A stretch of DNA of 41,791 bases. Source: an uncultured Saprospiraceae bacterium (lineage in GTDB: Bacteria; Bacteroidota; Bacteroidia; Chitinophagales; Saprospiraceae). The notes under the pieces are model-generated. The model saw only the letters and a list, made by a program, of their open reading frames with translations, had not been told where the DNA came from and did not search any database. The stretch is taken from the NCBI GenBank assembly GCA_937969415.1, contig CALBWK010000148.1, positions 1-41,791 of the forward strand, written 5' to 3'. Shown piece after piece: positions 8,718-17,545 of this stretch (position 1 is the first letter of the stretch; every line of letters starts with the position of its first letter). Made by a program: the position numbers and the translations under genes.

Positions 8718-9337
8718 ACCAACAGATGATCTTGTTATGCTGTCTTAGTAGATGTTAGATGAGCTCACTTTCTTATAAGGTGTATACCTGTCGAGAACGA
8801 AGATCTTTCCACTCCCTTCGGTCGGTCAAGATGAAAAAGGGGTGTTAGAATTGTAAGATTATAAAATAATCAACTACAAAGTTGCTCACTTCTCTAATTA
8901 TAGAGGGTTAGGCAGCGAGATTAAAAATCTGATCTTAACTTAGAGGTAGAAACCGAATTAACACATCTAGAGAGAGATAGAAGATAAGGAAGCAGATCAG
9001 AGACTATTACTACTTGTTGCTAAGAACAACTTCTAATGACCGTTGATTGCGTAGTAACGAGATAACATCATAGACTGACTAAGATGTTAGCAAAAAATAG
9101 AGAGGAGGAGTACACAATAGTAAGACTATAAAATAAGTGTATGAACACGTATCATCGCCGACGACAATCAGCAGTACCCTTCCTACTTTAGCAAGCAACT
9201 AGCGTTTTTTTTCTTGCAGCCCTCCCTCTTCTGATGAAGAGGTTCTTTCGTTAGAACAGATATTTAATCTGTTCTATCCGCTAATCGCAAACCCTCAGTC
9301 ATAGCAATGCAAAAAGCGAAAAAAATTAGATAGAAAC
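8718..9337. other. Long gene-free stretch with hairpins and a duplicated 17-mer
   Basis: About 620 bp between two genes whose 3' ends converge. I see no ORF of credible length and no recognisable RNA; smpB is nearby, but no tmRNA-like 3' end (TTCGA loop followed by CCA) is visible. Three structures are present. A 17-mer GTAAGAYTATAAAATAA occurs at 8853-8869 and 9120-9136 with one difference. A hairpin CTCTTC/GAAGAG lies near 9226-9241. A perfect 9-bp stem AGAACAGAT/ATCTGTTCT with loop ATTTA lies at 9253-9275. The last could end the minus-strand operon, but no T tract follows it on that strand. Confidence 0.45.
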
Positions 9338-10480
9338 TTACTTACCGAAACCGGCACTAATCACCTGCGTCGCGGGCTTCCCTTGAGGTGTAAAGTCTAG
9401 GTTATCATAGTCCTCACCATATCGATGGTTGCCACGCAGCTGCCAGATATGCATCCCCGCAAACCAGGGCTCATCCCAGAAGACATCAAAGAAAGCTTGG
9501 TAACAATTGGCTTGGGTTTCTACTGAGTAGGTTTTCTTATTGTCTTCGTAGTCCATCCACTCCCAAGGCGTTATACCGCTGTCTGAAGTACTCTTATAAC
9601 CCATCTCAGTAAAAAGTATGGGCTTGCCAAATTCTTCTGCTTTTCCTTTTATGGTAGGGAGATGTTTGTTCCAACCAGCACCCAATTCTGCTGTAGAGGG
9701 GCTTTCTTTTTTTACTAGTGGAAAGTAGGCTTGTATACCGATGTAGTCTAGCTCATCCCAAAAAGAAATGTCTTCATACTCTTTGTACCAGTTGGCGGCA
9801 TAGGTGAGTTTTCCAGAATAGATTTCTTTTATTTCTGCAATGATTTCTCTCCAGAATTGTGGTTTCTCTTTAGAGAGGAGAGTGAGCTCTGTACCGACAC
9901 AGTACATTTCTGCATCCGCTGCTTCAGCTACACGAGCATAGCGTAGTATAAATTCTCTGTAGGTTGCTTTCCACGTTGACCAATCAGCTTCATTTTTAGG
10001 AAAGATATCAGATCGCCATTTTCCGGGGTCGGCACCGTGGAGCCAGATATGTGGTTTCAGAAATATCTTATATCCTTTGGCCCGGAAACTCTGGATGGTG
10101 CTGATCCAACTAGAATCCACTTGAGCGGCTAGTCTATTTCTACGTTGATGACCGACTATAGAATCTTGGTGTCCTTTCATATACCCCCAAGGGACCAAAG
10201 TCAACCACTCGATGTTCATATCTTCTAAGAAGCTAAGGTTGGTTGTGTCGCGATAGCGAAAGAGGTGAGCGCCGCGCTGCTTGTCAGCGTCTTGGATAAG
10301 GAGAGGCGCTTCGACTGATTGTATGTTGCTGATGTTGTCTTGTGATTTACAAGAGCTCAGCCCAAGGCCTATCAGCATTATGATCAGAGTAGAAAGACTG
10401 TAGGTCACCATTGCAGCTCTGCTCAAATCATCTTTTATCGTACTGAAGTTATTCTTAAAAGCATCAGTTGCTCTAGCCAT
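9338..10480 (-). CDS. GH113-like glycoside hydrolase lipoprotein (putative beta-mannanase family)
   Basis: 380 residues. A hydrophobic segment ends in lipobox LSSC with the cysteine at 44, so a lipoprotein is expected. The n-region is long from this ATG; an internal ATG (Met24, nt 10411) would give a more normal signal peptide. A (beta/alpha)8 barrel is suggested by successive strands TLVPWGYM, YKIFLKPHIWL, MYCVGTELT, LDYIGIQAYFP, PILFTEMGY and FAGMHIWQLRG. This pattern matches GH113, whose acid/base and nucleophile correspond to Glu198 (VGTELT) and Glu292 (FTEMGY). It probably hydrolyses a beta-mannoside-type polysaccharide at the cell surface; the substrate is inferred from the family. The start overlaps the end of smpB by 8 bp, making it the last gene of the operon. 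Confidence 0.78.
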   Translation of the reverse strand: MARATDAFKNNFSTIKDDLSRAAMVTYSLSTLIIMLIGLGLSSCKSQDNISNIQSVEAPLLIQDADKQRGAHLFRYRDTTNLSFLEDMNIEWLTLVPWGYMKGHQDSIVGHQRRNRLAAQVDSSWISTIQSFRAKGYKIFLKPHIWLHGADPGKWRSDIFPKNEADWSTWKATYREFILRYARVAEAADAEMYCVGTELTLLSKEKPQFWREIIAEIKEIYSGKLTYAANWYKEYEDISFWDELDYIGIQAYFPLVKKESPSTAELGAGWNKHLPTIKGKAEEFGKPILFTEMGYKSTSDSGITPWEWMDYEDNKKTYSVETQANCYQAFFDVFWDEPWFAGMHIWQLRGNHRYGEDYDNLDFTPQGKPATQVISAGFGK

Positions 10481-10934
10481 GCATCTTCTTTATCCTGTCT
10501 AAGTCTCTCTTGCTGTCTCGATCTTTCATCGTCTGTCGCTTGTCGTAGCCTTGCTTACCTTGAGCTATAAATATTTCTACCTTGGCAAAGCCGCGCTCAG
10601 AGAAATATACTTTGTAAGGGATTACAGTGAAGCCTTTTTCATTAATCTTCTTGACTAACTTTTTGACTTCTGATTTTCTGAGCAGGAGTTTTCTATCTCT
10701 TCGTGTCTCGTGATTGTTGATGTTGCCAAAAGAGTATTCTGCTATAAACATACTCTTGAGGTAGACTTCGTTATTGACGATATGGCAATAGGCATCACTG
10801 AGATTGCCCTCCCCAGCTCTGAGAGACTTCACTTCTGTGCCCTTGAGTACCAGCCCCGCTTCGAAGCCTTGTAAGAAATGATATTCAAACTTGGCTTTTC
10901 TGTTGACTATTTCTTTTGTGTTTGTCTTAGCCAT
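10473..10934 (-). CDS. smpB: SsrA-binding protein SmpB
   Basis: 153 residues, standard length. It binds the tRNA-like domain of tmRNA and delivers it to stalled ribosomes for trans-translation. Family signatures are all visible: an N-terminal NRKAKFEYHFLQGFEAGLVL strand, GTEVKSLRAGEGNLSDAY, and KLLLRKSEVKKL. YKVYFSERGFAKVEI is followed by the basic, disordered C-terminal tail (GYDKRQTMKDRDSKRDLD) that enters the mRNA channel. It starts 1 bp after the stop region of the upstream dipeptidyl peptidase gene and overlaps the downstream glycoside hydrolase by 8 bp, so all three are probably on one mRNA. No tmRNA gene was found in this window. Confidence 0.97.
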   Translation of the reverse strand: MAKTNTKEIVNRKAKFEYHFLQGFEAGLVLKGTEVKSLRAGEGNLSDAYCHIVNNEVYLKSMFIAEYSFGNINNHETRRDRKLLLRKSEVKKLVKKINEKGFTVIPYKVYFSERGFAKVEIFIAQGKQGYDKRQTMKDRDSKRDLDRIKKMHG

Positions 10935-10935
10935 T

Positions 10936-13113
10936 CTACAGTTTCTCCAAGAGGAAGTTGGTCATTTTAGTATACAGGTGTAGACGTGTATTGCCTCCAT
11001 AGATGCCGTGGTTTCTATTCGGATAGTAATAGGTATCAAATTGTTTGTTCGCTTTGATCAGCGCATTGGCCATTTCGACAGAGTTTTGCCAATGTACATT
11101 GTCATCTCCCATTCCGTGCACCAGCAAGTAATTGCCTTTTAATCTATCAGCAAAGTTTACTGGAGAATTGTCTGCATATCCATCAGGATTCTCTTCTTCT
11201 GTGCGCATATATCTCTCCGTATAGATGGTGTCGTACCATCTCCAGTTGGTCACAGGAGCTACGGCTATGGCAGACTTAAAGACATCATTGCCCTTAAGTA
11301 AGCACAGCGAGGACATATACCCTCCGTAACTCCACCCGAAGATGCCTATACGAGAAGCATCCGTGTAGGGTAGACCTGCTAAGTATTTTGCCGCTTCGAT
11401 TTGATCTTGTGTCTCCAGATCACCGAGCTTGAGGTAGGTTTGTTTTTTGAATTCTTCTCCTCTGGCGCCCGTTCCTCTATTGTCTACGCAAGCTATAAGA
11501 TAGCCTTGCTGAGAGAGCATCTGGAACCACCAGTAGTTTTGTCCTTTCCACGCATCTACGACTTGCTGACTGCCTGGGCCTCCGTAGAGATACATAAATA
11601 CTGGATATTTTTTCGAAGCATCAAAGTTGGCTGGAGGAATCATCCATCCATTAAGTGTCACACCATCTTTAGTTTTGAAATCAAAGAATTCTACCTCTTG
11701 AGTGCCATACTTACTTTGGATTGCTTGGAGTTTTTTGTTGTCTTCGATAGTTCTTACAAGCTCACCTTTTCTGTTGTATACTTTGTAAGTGGGTGGCGTA
11801 TTAATTGTGCTGTGGGTATCGACATAGTAATCAAATGTGCTAGAGAACTGGGCGCTGTGTGTGCCTGCCTCGTCACGAATAGCTTTCTTTTGATTGGTGT
11901 TGAGGTTGAGCGAATAGATTTGTTTTTCTACTGCATTTTTTTCAGCAGCTAGATAGTAGATCGTATTGTTCGCTTCGTCTATGCCATAAAAACTGATGAC
12001 ATCATAGTCGCCTCTTGTGAGTTGTTTTTTTTCATTGCCATTAAGGCTGTAGAGGTACAGATGATTATATCCACTCTTTTCACTGGACCAGATAAAATCA
12101 TTTCCATTACTCAGGAATCTGATATCGTCCGTGATGTCTACATAATATTTACTTGTCTCCTTCATAACCTGTTGAGTACTTCCAGAATTGGCATCCACTG
12201 CTAGAAGCTCCAGATTATTTTGATGTCTATTCATCTTGTACACGAGTAATTTGTCATTGCTGTGTGTCCATTTTATCCTTGGGATATAGAACTCCTCAGT
12301 AGAGTTGATCTTAACCTTTGTTGTTTTGGTACTTTTGATATCATAGATGTGCGCAGAGACGACGGCATTGTTTTCTCCTACCTTGGGATACTTGAAAGTG
12401 ACATATTCTGGGTACAATTCGTTTCTATAGTTGGTCATAGTAAACTCCGGCACTGCTCTTTCATCAAAGCGCATAAAAGCTATCTTGGTCCCATCCCCAT
12501 TCCAGTGAAAAGCTTGCGCAAAAGAAAATTCTTCTTCGTATACCCAGTCTGCGGAGCCATTGATGATTTCGTTGGTTTTACCATCTGACGTTATCTGTTT
12601 TACTTCTGACGTTTTGAGATCTAGGCAATAGAGATTATTGTCTAGGACATAGGCTACCATATCTCCGGCGGGTGATGGTGTCGCGTACATAATCTTGTTG
12701 TCCTTATTGATAGGACTTAGTGTTTTTGTTGTACGGTCATACATATAATAGTAGGCCTTAGACGACCTTCTATAGATTGATTCCATACCAGATTCCAGCA
12801 TAATTAGTTTTTCATCCTGATAGAAGGTATAGCTATCTATATCACCAGAAAGAGTGTCAGTTGCACTAAGCATATTGGTTGAGAAAATATCTTCTACGCG
12901 TTCTCCAGACAAGAGATTATATTTGACTATGGCATTTTTTTCCAGTCTTGAATAGGACTGTCCGTCTGCCATAAAGTTGAATCCGGGCACTCTTTTGTTG
13001 GCGAAAGTGTAATCAGACCAGATTTTGTCAAGTGTAATGGAGTCTTGGGCTTCTGCCATTTCAGAAGTGATAATGAAGCAGGAAACCAAACAAAGGATAG
13101 TGAATATTCTCAT
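10936..13113 (-). CDS. Dipeptidyl peptidase IV (S9B prolyl peptidase), exported
   Basis: 725 residues from the ATG at 13113. A TTG seven codons upstream also keeps the frame open, but the ATG directly precedes a good signal peptide (MRIFTILCLVSCFII...EAQ). The N-terminal half is the DPP_IV beta-propeller, including WVYEEEF, which supplies the glutamates that hold the substrate N-terminus. The C-terminal half is the S9 alpha/beta hydrolase, with nucleophile Ser in GWSYGGY (about 595), Asp in GMGDDNVHW and His in RNHGI (about 702). It removes X-Pro or X-Ala dipeptides from peptides in the periplasm or at the surface. First gene of the operon with smpB and the GH113-like gene. Human DPP4-type motifs are all intact. 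Confidence 0.95.
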   Translation of the reverse strand: MRIFTILCLVSCFIITSEMAEAQDSITLDKIWSDYTFANKRVPGFNFMADGQSYSRLEKNAIVKYNLLSGERVEDIFSTNMLSATDTLSGDIDSYTFYQDEKLIMLESGMESIYRRSSKAYYYMYDRTTKTLSPINKDNKIMYATPSPAGDMVAYVLDNNLYCLDLKTSEVKQITSDGKTNEIINGSADWVYEEEFSFAQAFHWNGDGTKIAFMRFDERAVPEFTMTNYRNELYPEYVTFKYPKVGENNAVVSAHIYDIKSTKTTKVKINSTEEFYIPRIKWTHSNDKLLVYKMNRHQNNLELLAVDANSGSTQQVMKETSKYYVDITDDIRFLSNGNDFIWSSEKSGYNHLYLYSLNGNEKKQLTRGDYDVISFYGIDEANNTIYYLAAEKNAVEKQIYSLNLNTNQKKAIRDEAGTHSAQFSSTFDYYVDTHSTINTPPTYKVYNRKGELVRTIEDNKKLQAIQSKYGTQEVEFFDFKTKDGVTLNGWMIPPANFDASKKYPVFMYLYGGPGSQQVVDAWKGQNYWWFQMLSQQGYLIACVDNRGTGARGEEFKKQTYLKLGDLETQDQIEAAKYLAGLPYTDASRIGIFGWSYGGYMSSLCLLKGNDVFKSAIAVAPVTNWRWYDTIYTERYMRTEEENPDGYADNSPVNFADRLKGNYLLVHGMGDDNVHWQNSVEMANALIKANKQFDTYYYPNRNHGIYGGNTRLHLYTKMTNFLLEKL

Positions 13114-13191
13114 TATATTAATTATGTAGTCCAAATATCACTATTCTAGGACAAAAGGCTATAGGATTTGTCTTTTACACACCAAGTAAGG

Positions 13192-13208
13192 GCTATCTTT
13201 TCGATAGC
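13192..13208 (+). promoter_or_regulatory. Hairpin in the leader of the giant SprB/HYR gene
   Basis: GCTATC (13192-13197) and GATAGC (13203-13208) pair perfectly around a 5-nt loop. The stem lies 29 bp before the ATG, in the 124-bp divergent gap. It could be part of the mRNA leader or a protein-binding site; neither is demonstrated. Confidence 0.35.
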
Positions 13209-13237
13209 TTTGCCCCTTATAATAAATTTTTCAAATT

Positions 13238-16200
13238 ATGAGACTCCTATCTTTAAAATCTAATCATTTGCCAAAGAAACTGCAGTTAGCCTCTGTAGCT
13301 TTTATTGGTATCTTTTTCTTAGCCTTTTCGAGCTCTCCTCCTGTAGGAAATACCAATGCTCCAGGAAACGGTTCTTGCGGAAACTGTCACGGTGGTGGTA
13401 GCTTTTCTGGTGACCTTATGGTTGATATTTTTGACAACGGTACCGATATCCAGTTTGTCACCGAGTTTGATACTGGTGTGCCTACAACCTTTGGGTGGCA
13501 GTGGACGATATTGGATGATAATAATAACCCTATTGGCTCTTGGACAAGTCTTCCAGGAAATTCATCAGTAATTACCTCAGGTGGACAAGAATATATGGGA
13601 CACGATCCTGCGATATTTGACGGCGGCGGCTTATGGATTACTGATGGAGGGTTTTGGGATCCTCAGGGGTATTGTGGTGATATAACTATCTACACAGCTA
13701 CCTTGACAGCCAATGGTAATGGTAATACAGGTGGAGATGAGGTACATCACGACATTTTTACACATACTATTGCTTGTTCTCTGATGGGTGTTTTTGGCGA
13801 TTTTGCCGAGCCGACTTGTAATGGCGACTGTGATGGATTTATCGTTGCAGATGGGGTAGGTGGTACGCCACCATATATGTTTGAATGGGACGATGGACAG
13901 ACCACGGCGACTGCACAAAACCTCTGTGCTGGCGACTATACTGTGACTATAACTGATGATATAGGCGACGAGTTTGTAATGGAAATGACTTTAGACGAGC
14001 CAGATGAAGTTATAGGCGAAGAGACGGGCCTAGAGAATGCGGGTTGTTTTGGCGAGAGCAATGGACTGATACAAGTGACAGCTTCGGGCGGTACAGGAAG
14101 TCTAGACTTTGATTGGGGACCTTTTGGTAACACTTGTTGTCCTACCGGATTAAGTGCGGGTACCTATGGAGTAACGATCACAGATGCGCTTGGATGCGAG
14201 TTTATAGATTCTTATGAGATTACAGAGAATCCAGAGCTGTTTCTAACTCTAAGCAGTACTACTCCAGTTCCTGTAGGTGCTTCTAATGGAAGCGCTACAG
14301 CAACGGTGACAGGCGGCACACCACCTTATGAGTATGATTGGGATACAGGAGATGATACGGCTACGATAACTGGTCTAGAAGCGGGCATATATGTGGTCAC
14401 TGTAACAGACGATGAATTCTGTTCAGTGGAAGCGACAATAGAAGTTATGGAAGGCCTATGTGACCTTAGTATTAGCAATGTTGTTATTGTAAATCCCACG
14501 TGTTACGGAGAGGAAGGAGAAATTATTGTTGATGTTATGGGGGGTGCACAGCCTATAGACTTTGATTGGTCAGATGGTAGCCAAGGCTCTGTGTTGACAA
14601 ATGTAGCCGGGAGTTATAGTGTTATAATAACTGATGATGCTGGTTGTGTCGTAGATACAAGTGGCCTAATTATAACACAACCAGATTCATTAGATGTCGC
14701 CCTAACTAGCCTTACAGGTGCCACTTGTCCTGGCGGATCAGATGGCGGTCTGACAGTCTCTGTCCTTGGCGGTTCTGGAGATTATACACTTACATGGGAA
14801 AATGGGCTGACCAATGACACTATAGTCAATGGCGTAGATACACTAATCAATATTCAGGATACCTTGACAAATCTGAGTACGGGTTACTTTAGTTATACTC
14901 TTACAGATGGCAATGGATGTCTAAGGGTAGACTCATTCTTGATAGAAGGGAATGATGCAGTACCACCTAATTTGACAACTCAGACAGCTCTTGTTTATCT
15001 TGATGAGATGGGAGTCGCTGCTCCTGTTTCTGTCGACGAGGTGGTGGATACAGCTACCGACAACTGTGGAATTATGAGCATAGAAATCACTAGCGGAGCT
15101 ACTTCTTATAGTTGTGCTGATATCGGTAGTGCAATGGTCACTGTGACTGCAACTGACACCAATAACAATATGGTGACTCAAACTGCTCTGGTTACAGTAT
15201 TGGACACATTAGCTCCAGTCCTCAGTTGTCCTCAAAGTTTTACCGTTAGTACTTGTATTGCTGTAGATTATGATCTGCCAATTGTAACGGATAATTGTGA
15301 TCAAGGATTAAGTCCAATTCTCACTGCAGGATTAAGTTCGGGTAGTGCTTTTCCTTCCGGAACGACTATAGTCTCTTATGAGGCGACGGACTTATGTGGT
15401 AATACTGGTCAATGTAGTTTTGAAATAACTGTTGAAATCGACCTAAACTTGAGTGCACTTTCTTCTCCTGCAACCTGTGGGCTGATGGATGGAATGATTA
15501 CCTTATTGGCTACTGGTGGGACTCCTCCATATACTTTTGAACCAGATCTATCTACAGGCGTTGCTGCTGGCACCTATACAGTAGCAGTTTTTGATTCGGC
15601 TGGTTGCCAAGCGGAGACAACAGTTGTTGTAGAACAAGTAGGAGGCCCTCAGATAAGTGGAGTCACTGCTGTCTCGTTTTGTCCAGGTTCTATACCGATG
15701 GGTAGCTTAGAGGTGAATGGAGGAGTAGCTCCGTATAATATTACGGTAGATGGTGTCGCTGTAAATAATGTTGCAGGTCCATTGGTAGACTACGTATTGC
15801 CTGGTGTTGGAACTTTCAATGTAACACTTGTCGATGCCAACGGCTGTGCTTCTAATTCTATACTTGTAGAAGCTATGGAATTTCAAGTTATGCAGATCTC
15901 TGTTGCAGATATAGATTTGGTATGTGCAGCCAGTATTCCAGCCTCACAAGTGGAATTGCCTGCTGGCTTTATGCTCGAAGGTAATCCTAGCACGCTAACT
16001 CCTGGAACATATACTATTGTCGATAATCTATGTGGCGTGTCTAGTGGCACTTTAAATGTTACTGGAGGAGGAATGTTGATGGTAGATGCGACGACTACGC
16101 CTACGAGTTGCAATGGTGCGACAGGCTCCGTAATGATTGATGTGAGTGGAGGTATAGAACCCTACACTTTTACACCTTTTGGGCCGGATCAGGGTGGACT

Positions 16201-17428
16201 GGGTGCAGGCAGTTATTCCATTACAATTGGAGATATGTCAGGATGCCAAGTGGTAGTAGACTTTACCATAGTACAAGAAAATGGGCCAAGTATCACTGTA
16301 GACGAATCTATAGTTTGCTTTGGAGCAAATAATGGAGAGTTGACTGTTACAGGTTCGGGTGGCACACCGCCGTATAGTTACCAATTAGGATCTGGTACGC
16401 CTGTTATGGGCAATGGACTTGATCCATTTACCTTTGATGGGCTTGCACCAGGAGCTTACAATGTAAGTATCATTGATGCCAATGGTTGTTCTGCAGAATT
16501 TCCTGCAGTTGTGAGAGAACATCCAGAGCTGATGATAATGGCGGAAGCTGACCCAGGTACAGACTGTATCTTAGAAATAGACGAATTGATAATATCTCCT
16601 ACAGGAGGCGTAATGCCGTATGACGTTCAGACTGAAATAGCCGCAGATGGACTTTCAATAGTTGTCACAGTAGTAGATGGAGTCGGTTGTAGTGTGACAG
16701 AGCAAATCTTATTGGAAGAACAAGCAGAATTGCAAGCTAGTGCTCTGGTCGCTTATGATTGCAATGATAGTACACCTCTAATAGAGTTTAATATAGCAGG
16801 GGGTTGTCCGCCATACTCTAGCGATTTTGATGCCACACTCAATACAGAGGTCGGGGATCATATTATTACGATAACTGATAGTGCTGGGAATATGACTCAG
16901 GTGACGATCACTATCGAGGATATAGGAGTATTGGATCTATCAGCACCGGCCCTTATAGAGGTGACAAGTGGTGACCCCATTAATCTAGAGTCTAGCGTTA
17001 CTGGTGGCGTTGCGCCATATGAATTTACGTGGTCAGATGCAGATGGTAACGTACTATCTGAGGATCAGACTCTCGATACTGATGGTTTGGCATCACAAAT
17101 TATAACTGTGCTTGTCGTAGATGATAGAGGCTGCGCAGTGAGTATGGAAGTAGAGCTTACAATTACCGTAGCTACTATAGAGCTTGATACTAATGATGAA
17201 TTGGTCAAAGTATATCCATCGCCAGTAACAGATGTAGTTACAATCAGTGTGGCCCATCCTGCATCTGTAGATATACAAATGTTAGATATGACAGGTCAAC
17301 GCCTAATCAGAAAAAGGACTGCGATAAGGGATACTAAAATAGATGTATCGGAATTGGCTCCAGGAGTGTATTTAGTGCGGATGGAGTTTGAGGATAGGAT
17401 TATACTTAAGAGGTTTATCAAAGGGTAG
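13238..17428 (+). CDS. Giant secreted protein: choice-of-anchor V-like domain, about twelve SprB repeats, HYR domains, T9SS sorting domain
   Basis: 1396 residues. A hydrophobic export segment at about 17-33 is followed by a CGNCH motif at 47-51, in the N-terminal domain type that NCBI calls choice-of-anchor V. About twelve SprB-like repeats follow, recognisable by GGTPPYxYxW-type cores and GxYxVTVTDxxGC ends. Two HYR/Ig-like domains (near 585-745) interrupt them, including one with DNCDQGLSP and GTTIVSYEATD. The C-terminal 80 residues are a type A T9SS sorting domain (VYPSPVTD to ELAPGVYLVRM). The paired cysteines in many repeats suggest disulfides. It should be a large surface-exposed, adhesin-like protein. 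The single CXXCH could bind covalent heme but may be structural. Transcription ends at the palindrome at 17489-17516. Confidence 0.85.
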   Translation: MRLLSLKSNHLPKKLQLASVAFIGIFFLAFSSSPPVGNTNAPGNGSCGNCHGGGSFSGDLMVDIFDNGTDIQFVTEFDTGVPTTFGWQWTILDDNNNPIGSWTSLPGNSSVITSGGQEYMGHDPAIFDGGGLWITDGGFWDPQGYCGDITIYTATLTANGNGNTGGDEVHHDIFTHTIACSLMGVFGDFAEPTCNGDCDGFIVADGVGGTPPYMFEWDDGQTTATAQNLCAGDYTVTITDDIGDEFVMEMTLDEPDEVIGEETGLENAGCFGESNGLIQVTASGGTGSLDFDWGPFGNTCCPTGLSAGTYGVTITDALGCEFIDSYEITENPELFLTLSSTTPVPVGASNGSATATVTGGTPPYEYDWDTGDDTATITGLEAGIYVVTVTDDEFCSVEATIEVMEGLCDLSISNVVIVNPTCYGEEGEIIVDVMGGAQPIDFDWSDGSQGSVLTNVAGSYSVIITDDAGCVVDTSGLIITQPDSLDVALTSLTGATCPGGSDGGLTVSVLGGSGDYTLTWENGLTNDTIVNGVDTLINIQDTLTNLSTGYFSYTLTDGNGCLRVDSFLIEGNDAVPPNLTTQTALVYLDEMGVAAPVSVDEVVDTATDNCGIMSIEITSGATSYSCADIGSAMVTVTATDTNNNMVTQTALVTVLDTLAPVLSCPQSFTVSTCIAVDYDLPIVTDNCDQGLSPILTAGLSSGSAFPSGTTIVSYEATDLCGNTGQCSFEITVEIDLNLSALSSPATCGLMDGMITLLATGGTPPYTFEPDLSTGVAAGTYTVAVFDSAGCQAETTVVVEQVGGPQISGVTAVSFCPGSIPMGSLEVNGGVAPYNITVDGVAVNNVAGPLVDYVLPGVGTFNVTLVDANGCASNSILVEAMEFQVMQISVADIDLVCAASIPASQVELPAGFMLEGNPSTLTPGTYTIVDNLCGVSSGTLNVTGGGMLMVDATTTPTSCNGATGSVMIDVSGGIEPYTFTPFGPDQGGLGAGSYSITIGDMSGCQVVVDFTIVQENGPSITVDESIVCFGANNGELTVTGSGGTPPYSYQLGSGTPVMGNGLDPFTFDGLAPGAYNVSIIDANGCSAEFPAVVREHPELMIMAEADPGTDCILEIDELIISPTGGVMPYDVQTEIAADGLSIVVTVVDGVGCSVTEQILLEEQAELQASALVAYDCNDSTPLIEFNIAGGCPPYSSDFDATLNTEVGDHIITITDSAGNMTQVTITIEDIGVLDLSAPALIEVTSGDPINLESSVTGGVAPYEFTWSDADGNVLSEDQTLDTDGLASQIITVLVVDDRGCAVSMEVELTITVATIELDTNDELVKVYPSPVTDVVTISVAHPASVDIQMLDMTGQRLIRKRTAIRDTKIDVSELAPGVYLVRMEFEDRIILKRFIKG

Positions 17429-17488
17429 GAGATAACAGCTTGCTCCCCAAATAATAGACTATCCTTCTTAGAATGGGTACAAAAAAAG

Positions 17489-17516
17489 AAAGGACTTGCG
17501 ATATCGCAAGTCCTTT
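17489..17516. terminator. Bidirectional intrinsic terminator (28-bp perfect palindrome)
   Basis: A perfectly self-complementary 28-bp sequence centred at 17502/17503. It starts AAAGGACTTGCG and has a seven-A run on its left (T run for the minus strand) and TTTTCT on its right. It lies between the converging SprB/HYR gene and pckA and should stop transcription from both sides. Confidence 0.9.
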
Positions 17517-17545
17517 TCTATTAGTATTATTCGATTTAAAATCTA

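Noticed and set aside
8718-9337. tmRNA gene near smpB
   Set aside because: No tRNA-like ends or TTCGA loop with CCA were found; the hairpins here do not match the tmRNA layout.
11401-11952. Open frame of 183 codons on the plus strand
   Set aside because: It lies wholly antisense to dipeptidyl peptidase IV, whose domains and catalytic triad are intact, and its product shows no recognisable motif.
10936-13134. TTG start for the dipeptidyl peptidase gene
   Set aside because: The ATG seven codons later directly precedes a good signal peptide, so the upstream TTG is not needed.
13238-17428. Multi-heme cytochrome
   Set aside because: Only one CXXCH motif was seen in 1396 residues; the rest are SprB/HYR repeats with paired cysteines.
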